From SEAL01 sp032153715 (GTDB taxonomy: Bacteria > Patescibacteriota > Saccharimonadia > Saccharimonadales > Saccharimonadaceae), in NCBI GenBank assembly GCA_032153715.1, contig JALDYR010000003.1:128316-192315 (forward strand): 64,000 bases of DNA, written 5' to 3'. This document shows, piece after piece, positions 59,588-64,000 of the stretch. The notes beneath the pieces were generated by a model. That model searched no databases. It saw nothing but the letters and a program-made list of their open reading frames with translations, and was not told the origin of the DNA. The first letter of the stretch is position 1. Each line of letters begins with the position of its first letter. Both the position numbers and the translations under genes were made by a program.

Positions 59588-61520
59588 GCCAATTGTCCTT
59601 AGTAACGGCGAACTACATATCGGCTTGAACAACTACGGCCTTGTTCACGATTTTTACTATCCATATGTTGGACTAGAAAATCATTCCGCAGGTCAATCAA
59701 CGCGTCACCGTGTTGGCGTATGGATTGATGGCAATCTAAGCTGGCTTGATAGCGATGATGAATGGGTGTTTAAGTTCCGCTACCCCGACACTGCGCTTGT
59801 GGGGCATACTATTGCTCGCAATGACAAGCTAGGTGTCACGATTGAGTTTGATGACTTTGTCGATGCCGAAGTTAGTGCGTTTATGCGTAATATTCATGTC
59901 GTAAACCTACGTGAAGAAGCGCGCGAAATTCGTTTATTCATGCACCAAGCGTTCGTTATTGGAGATTCTCGCAGCAATACCGACACGGCGCAGTATCTGC
60001 CTGACAGCGATGCGATCCTTCACTACCGAGGACGCCGAGCGTTTATTATTGGCGGTACGCATAACGATCAGCCATTTGATCAGCATAGCATCGGTATCTT
60101 TGGCATCGAGGGCCGCGAAGGCACATACCGCGATGCGGATGACGGCGAGCTGGCTAATGGCGCCGTCGAGCACGGACGCGTCGATTCAACTATTCGCTTT
60201 AAGCTATCTATCGGTGCTCATAGCTCTGAACGCGTACACTACTGGATTGCCGCTGGTACATCCACTCGTGAAGCACTTTATATTGATAAGCAAATTCGAA
60301 ACGGCGGCTTCCTGACGCGACTGCACAAGACTACCGACTGGTGGCACAAATGGCTTGAACCAGCTATTGAAACAGCCGAAAAGATAGCACCAGAGTACCG
60401 CAGCTCATTCCTGCGTAGTGTCATGGTTGTTAAATCACAACTTGATAATCGTGGCGCGGTAATTGCCAGCACTGATAGTTCGATGCTCAATTACTCCCGC
60501 GATGCGTATGCGTATTGCTGGCCGCGCGACGGCGCTTATGCGCTCTGGCCTTTTATCCGTATGGGTTACACAGAAGAACCTTACCGCTTCTTTGAGTTCT
60601 GTCGACGAGGTCTTCATAGCTCTGGCTATTTAATGCAAAAATACCGCGCCGACGGCGGCCTCGGCGCTAGCTGGCATCCGTATGTTCACGGCGATATTAC
60701 TGCACCGCCAATTCAAGAGGATGAAACGGCTTTGACGCTTTTTGTCTTTGCGCAGTTCTATCAGACAACAAAGGATTTCCGTTTACTAAAGGACTTTTAC
60801 GAAAGTATGGTTCGTCCAATGGCCGACTTTATGACCGGCTATATCGACGAAACAACTGGCCTGCCAAAGCCGAGTTATGATCTATGGGAAGAAGTCTTCC
60901 TAACGACCACCTACACGACGTCAACCGTTTATGCTGCCCTTCTCGCCGCTGCAGACCTTGCTGATGACGCAAAAGACGCCGACAGTGCTGTTCGTTGGCG
61001 TGCGTGCGCTGACGATATCTCGACAGCTGCCCACAAACACCTCTTTAATCATGATCGCCAGGCATTCTACAAGGGATTGATTGTCAAAGACGGTGTGATC
61101 GAAAAGAATGATGTCATTGATTCATCCAGTATCTTTGGCGCATTTATGTTCGGCCTCTTCCCTGTCGGCAGCGACGAAATGACTGCTGCAGTCAAGACGT
61201 TCAAAGAAATCTTCGTTAATGCAGACGGTACCATTGCCTACCCTCGCTACGAATGGGACACCTATCACCGCGTCGATGAGCACTCTCAGGGGAACTGGTG
61301 GTTCATTACGACGCTGTGGATGGCACAATATGCCCTCGAAACAAATGACTACGAAACTGCTGATCAAATCATTTCATGGGTACATAATTACGAATCAACA
61401 GGTATGCTATCAGAGCAAATCAGCCCTGTAGATCACGAGCTGATATCGCCGTCGCCACTAACCTGGAGTCACGCCGAGTATATTGCAACGCTCCTCGATA
61501 CGCTTACCGAGAAAAAATAA
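59580..61520 (+). CDS. Glycoside hydrolase family 15 (glucoamylase-like)
   Basis: 646 residues. N-terminal beta-sandwich (about 1-245) and a C-terminal (alpha/alpha)6 barrel with YCWPRDGAYA, DGGLGASWHPY, the acidic QEDET (379-383) and EHSQGNWW near the end. Releases glucose or related sugars from alpha-glucans; trehalase-like activity is an alternative in this family. No signal peptide, so intracellular storage glucan is the probable substrate. It begins 8 nt inside the GH57 gene. Confidence 0.94.
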   Translation: MARPIVLSNGELHIGLNNYGLVHDFYYPYVGLENHSAGQSTRHRVGVWIDGNLSWLDSDDEWVFKFRYPDTALVGHTIARNDKLGVTIEFDDFVDAEVSAFMRNIHVVNLREEAREIRLFMHQAFVIGDSRSNTDTAQYLPDSDAILHYRGRRAFIIGGTHNDQPFDQHSIGIFGIEGREGTYRDADDGELANGAVEHGRVDSTIRFKLSIGAHSSERVHYWIAAGTSTREALYIDKQIRNGGFLTRLHKTTDWWHKWLEPAIETAEKIAPEYRSSFLRSVMVVKSQLDNRGAVIASTDSSMLNYSRDAYAYCWPRDGAYALWPFIRMGYTEEPYRFFEFCRRGLHSSGYLMQKYRADGGLGASWHPYVHGDITAPPIQEDETALTLFVFAQFYQTTKDFRLLKDFYESMVRPMADFMTGYIDETTGLPKPSYDLWEEVFLTTTYTTSTVYAALLAAADLADDAKDADSAVRWRACADDISTAAHKHLFNHDRQAFYKGLIVKDGVIEKNDVIDSSSIFGAFMFGLFPVGSDEMTAAVKTFKEIFVNADGTIAYPRYEWDTYHRVDEHSQGNWWFITTLWMAQYALETNDYETADQIISWVHNYESTGMLSEQISPVDHELISPSPLTWSHAEYIATLLDTLTEKK

Positions 61521-62218
61521 TGGCAACTAAATCGCGCATTCAGCATCACACCGCCAAGCTTTATGACCTTCTTGCTGCATCGGAAACAAAGTTACGTCAG
61601 CGCACCGTGACACGCTTTGCTGAAAAGCTTGGTTTAACCTACTTTAAAACAGTCAAAGCACATGACTATGGGATTCCTGTTGTCCGCGGCGTGACGGCGT
61701 CCCTTCGGCAGCGTGATGCGAATGTATGCATTGGGTCATATCACGACTACGATATGGTTTATGTTGAGCGCATTTCAAGCACGGTAGCGCCAAATACGAC
61801 TGCGACAAAGCACTACTGGCACGTTATGGAGTTTGACCTTCATCACGCTCATGACCTGCCGTTTATTTTTGTTGGAACGCAGCTGCAGTCAAAGGATTTC
61901 TATGCAAAGATCATCGCCGAGCATCGTGAAGTTCGTCCACTAGGCTTGTCGCGGCAGCAGGCAAAAGAGTTTCATGGTCATTACACTATTCTTGGGTCGC
62001 CCGCTGATACAGTTTTGATTCATACGATCTTTGATGACGCCATTGTCAAAGAAGTCACTACACATAAAGAGCCTTTTGCGATCGAGATTCAAGGCGATAG
62101 CCTTTTTATCATCGCCGACAATCCAAAAACGAGCGAGCATATGCTCACTCGAATGCTACAATACGGCATTTGGATGGCTCACCATATAGACCAACTTCAT
62201 CAAAACGTCGACCAATAA
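61520..62218 (+). CDS. Hypothetical protein of the alpha-glucan operon
   Basis: 232 residues; soluble, with TVTRFAEKLGLTYFKTV, a beta-rich central region (VCIGSYHDYDMVYVER, HYWHVMEFDLHHAHDLPFIFVG) and a helical end (MLTRMLQYGIWMAHHID). No family recognised. Its ATG overlaps the GH15 stop by 1 nt (TAATG), so it is translationally coupled to glucan genes; a regulatory or accessory role is only guessed. A terminator follows. Confidence 0.75.
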   Translation: MATKSRIQHHTAKLYDLLAASETKLRQRTVTRFAEKLGLTYFKTVKAHDYGIPVVRGVTASLRQRDANVCIGSYHDYDMVYVERISSTVAPNTTATKHYWHVMEFDLHHAHDLPFIFVGTQLQSKDFYAKIIAEHREVRPLGLSRQQAKEFHGHYTILGSPADTVLIHTIFDDAIVKEVTTHKEPFAIEIQGDSLFIIADNPKTSEHMLTRMLQYGIWMAHHIDQLHQNVDQ

Positions 62219-62247
62219 AATAATCCGCCAGTGATTGGCGGATTATT
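62219..62247. terminator. Bidirectional terminator after the alpha-glucan operon
   Basis: AATAATCCGCCA (62219-62230) / TGGCGGATTATT (62236-62247), perfect 12-bp stem with U-rich tails on both strands. It also serves rpmG. Confidence 0.9.
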
Positions 62248-62254
62248 TTGTAGA

Positions 62255-62461
62255 TTAGCTCTTGCGTGCTTTAACTTCGTTACGACCGAGGTTTTTCTTT
62301 GTCTCGGTGTACGTAGCGTGCTTTCGAGCGATTGGATCATACTTCTTCAAGCTGATCTTCTCAGTAGTATTCTGAGTGTTCTTTGTCGTGTAGTAGGTAC
62401 GGTGGCCACTAAGCTCACTTACTAAACCAACCAATTTGCGCTTTGTATTCTTCTTTGCCAT
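62255..62461 (-). CDS. rpmG: 50S ribosomal protein L33, cysteine-free type
   Basis: 68 residues. [37 protein letters not shown] is the L33 core; the four zinc-binding cysteines of the C+ form are replaced (SELSGH and DPIARKH), so this is the zinc-independent C- form. The N-terminus is extended by a few basic residues. Monocistronic between two terminating elements. Confidence 0.93.
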   Translation of the reverse strand: MAKKNTKRKLVGLVSELSGHRTYYTTKNTQNTTEKISLKKYDPIARKHATYTETKKNLGRNEVKARKS

Positions 62462-62543
62462 CTCTTACTCACTTAAGTTTATTATTGCAATCTTATTAAT
62501 TCTAGCATAAAAATATGATTATGACTAGTGTTGAACACGAAAA

Positions 62544-62618
<75 letters not shown>

Positions 62619-62667
62619 GTACCTCGGATAATTGTAGCAAATTGAGCTGCAATTTCCAAGATATCTG

Positions 62668-63453
62668 TTATTGCAATGGAATGTTAAAGACTGCGCCGTT
62701 GCCACCCATATACGTCGGCATTTTACCGTCCCACTTTTCAATCGCTTGTTTTTGGAGATATTCCTGCGTAAGCGTCTCGCTCTGTGCACGCTGCGCTTCA
62801 GCATCAGTGCGGGCCGCATCAAGGTTGAATTTGGCGCGTTCTGCATTTTGTTGAGCAACCTGCTTCTCTTCGATTGCCTTGCTAAAGTTATTACTAAACT
62901 TAAAGTCGACAATACTTAGTTCACTTACCTTGATACCGTACGGAGACAGTCGATCACTAAGTGTCTTTTGCGCCACTGTCTTTAATTTACTGCGTTCAGT
63001 GATGAGTTCTGATGCTGTATACTCTGCACTCGCCGCCTTAAAGACTTCATTGATAGCCGGCGTTACGATTTTATCGACATACAGCGCACCAATGGTTTGA
63101 TGTACCCTGCTAACGCTGCCGCGTTCGAGGTTGTAGTTCAGGACAATCTGGCTACTAACATCTTGCAAGTCCTTACTTGCAGCGGTACTTGTGACTGCCT
63201 CTTTTTGCACTTTAATGTCATAAACCGTTACATTGTTAAGACCCCAAGGAAGGACGAATGAAAGACCTTCTGTCAGTTCGCGTCCTGTCACGCGGCCATA
63301 TTGTGTTACGACACCGATTTGGCCCGTGCCGATTGTTTTTACGCTAGAAAAATAAGTAATTCCAACTAGTACAAGAAGTACTGCGCCAATAATAAGTCGT
63401 TTTCGAGTGAAAAAACCAGAGTCTTCACCTACAATTTGTGCTGTTTTTATCAT
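62668..63453 (-). CDS. SPFH/prohibitin-family membrane protein
   Basis: 261 residues: N-terminal membrane anchor (about 19-36), SPFH domain (TGQIGVVTQYGRVTGRELTEGLSFVLPWGLNNV...VYDIKVQKEAV), and a charged coiled-coil tail (EEKQVAQQNAERAKFNLDAARTDAEAQ). The pattern is that of prohibitin / HflK-like scaffolds that organise membrane proteases or microdomains. FtsH is not nearby. TATACT ends 9 nt before ATG 63453. Confidence 0.93.
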   Translation of the reverse strand: MIKTAQIVGEDSGFFTRKRLIIGAVLLVLVGITYFSSVKTIGTGQIGVVTQYGRVTGRELTEGLSFVLPWGLNNVTVYDIKVQKEAVTSTAASKDLQDVSSQIVLNYNLERGSVSRVHQTIGALYVDKIVTPAINEVFKAASAEYTASELITERSKLKTVAQKTLSDRLSPYGIKVSELSIVDFKFSNNFSKAIEEKQVAQQNAERAKFNLDAARTDAEAQRAQSETLTQEYLQKQAIEKWDGKMPTYMGGNGAVFNIPLQ

Positions 63454-63488
63454 AATGTCTTCAGTATATCATGGTACTGAAGTGTAAA

Positions 63489-63812
63489 TTACTTCTTTTT
63501 TGAAGTCTTTTTAGCAGTCTTGGTCGTTTTGGCGACTTCAGTGTTTGCTACGGTCATTGCAGGATGTGCACTAAGTTTAAATAGGACGAATGACTGCAAT
63601 AGAGCCCATGCAATCGCATTGATCAAAAAGATAGCCGCTGCCGCAATTGCAATTGCGAGGAGCTGTTGACCAAGGTCTTGGTTCAAAAGACCTAAAATTC
63701 CAGCAACGATCAGTAGCATAGCCGCCGCAGCAACGTACATATGCTGCATTTTTTGTCGATCAGTTGTTGCACTGTTCCAAGATTTTAATGAGATTTTGAG
63801 TGATTGATACAT
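63489..63812 (-). CDS. Hypothetical small membrane protein
   Basis: 107 residues from ATG 63812 (MYQSLKISLK). Two hydrophobic helices (about 26-43 and 52-80) and a Lys/Thr-rich tail (TKTAKKTSKKK). No family recognised. The open frame extends six residues upstream but ATG 63812 looks better placed. It lies 36 nt upstream of the SPFH gene, probably in one operon. Confidence 0.6.
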   Translation of the reverse strand: MYQSLKISLKSWNSATTDRQKMQHMYVAAAAMLLIVAGILGLLNQDLGQQLLAIAIAAAAIFLINAIAWALLQSFVLFKLSAHPAMTVANTEVAKTTKTAKKTSKKK

Positions 63813-63929
63813 AATAATATTTAAGCACATATGTACATTTATGTCAATTATTACCTTTATTACTTTTGTTGCTATAAAAAACCCCTTGAATGTTATTATT
63901 TTTTTCGGTAGAATAGTACCTGTACTTAC

Positions 63930-64000
63930 GCCGCTTTAGCTCAGCTGGTTAGAGCAGCTGTTTTGTAAACAGCAGGTCTACGGTTCGAATCCGTAAAGCG
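63930..64000 (+). tRNA. tRNA-Thr (TGT anticodon), 3' end cut by the window
   Basis: Acceptor GCCGCTT, D-arm GCTC...GAGC, anticodon stem GCTGT/ACAGC with loop TTTGTAA giving TGT, T-arm TACGGTTCGAATCCGTA. The last two acceptor bases and discriminator fall beyond position 64000. Confidence 0.95.

Overview
The window reads as a chromosomal segment of a small-genome Gram-positive-type bacterium. The most likely assignment is Candidatus Saccharibacteria (TM7, Patescibacteria/CPR). This is an inference from gene content and protein style: divergent, zinc-stripped versions of RecR and DnaX, a cysteine-free L33, a ribosomal protein L1 with a long charged N-terminal extension, tandem short type IV pilins, a class of short orphan proteins, and no amino-acid biosynthesis genes in 64 kb. 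UGA is used as a normal stop (for example at 1169-1171 and 10006-10008), so the glycine-UGA code of SR1/Gracilibacteria does not apply. Coding density is high and genes lie on both strands in short operons. I see no insertion sequence, prophage or CRISPR array.

Layout. 1-10 kb: PAP2 phosphatase (cut by the window edge), aldo/keto reductase, a DnaQ exonuclease-GIY-YIG fusion, tgt, an AI-2E-type permease, cysS with a DHH phosphoesterase, and several short orphan genes. 10-21.5 kb: a membrane histidine kinase, ebfC-recR, dnaX-dnaB-GT39, tdk, a coiled-coil protein with duplicated beta modules, two tandem pilins, and rplJ-rplL behind a clear promoter and L10 leader. 21.5-25 kb: nudix-dcd-tmk and thyA, which together with tdk make a dTTP supply set. 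25-30.5 kb: a membrane-anchored esterase and the secE-nusG-rplK-rplA genes, interleaved with unrelated genes. 30.5-34.7 kb: a membrane GT2, a YgjP-like metallopeptidase, a P-loop kinase, and a second histidine kinase closely related to the first. 34.7-43.5 kb: an exopolysaccharide locus resembling ica/pga (small membrane protein, processive GT2, two polysaccharide deacetylases) divergent from a secreted GH10 glycosidase, followed by a DUF2268 protease and a serine beta-lactamase-like hydrolase. 43.5-54.7 kb: accessory genes, including a cupin, a pentapeptide protein, an ArsR-LLM oxidoreductase-NADP oxidoreductase operon, a DMT transporter, an OLD-family ATPase/nuclease, an EEP nuclease, a deoxynucleotidase, a nucleotidyltransferase and tRNA-Trp. 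54.7-64 kb: MscS, an NDH-2-like dehydrogenase, an alpha-glucan operon (GT4, GH57, GH15, unknown), L33, two tRNA-Thr genes, an SPFH protein and a small membrane protein.

Two cross-cutting patterns stand out. First, more than a dozen genes have a -10 box (often extended TG-N-TATAAT-like) ending only 6-9 nt before the start codon and no Shine-Dalgarno sequence, which predicts leaderless mRNAs; other genes, especially the short orphans, have strong AGGAG sites and their own terminators. Second, several nucleic-acid proteins lack zinc-binding cysteines found in typical homologues. The locus most like a self-contained accessory system is the exopolysaccharide/GH10 region at 34.7-41.7 kb, where one deacetylase keeps its motifs and the other appears to have lost them.
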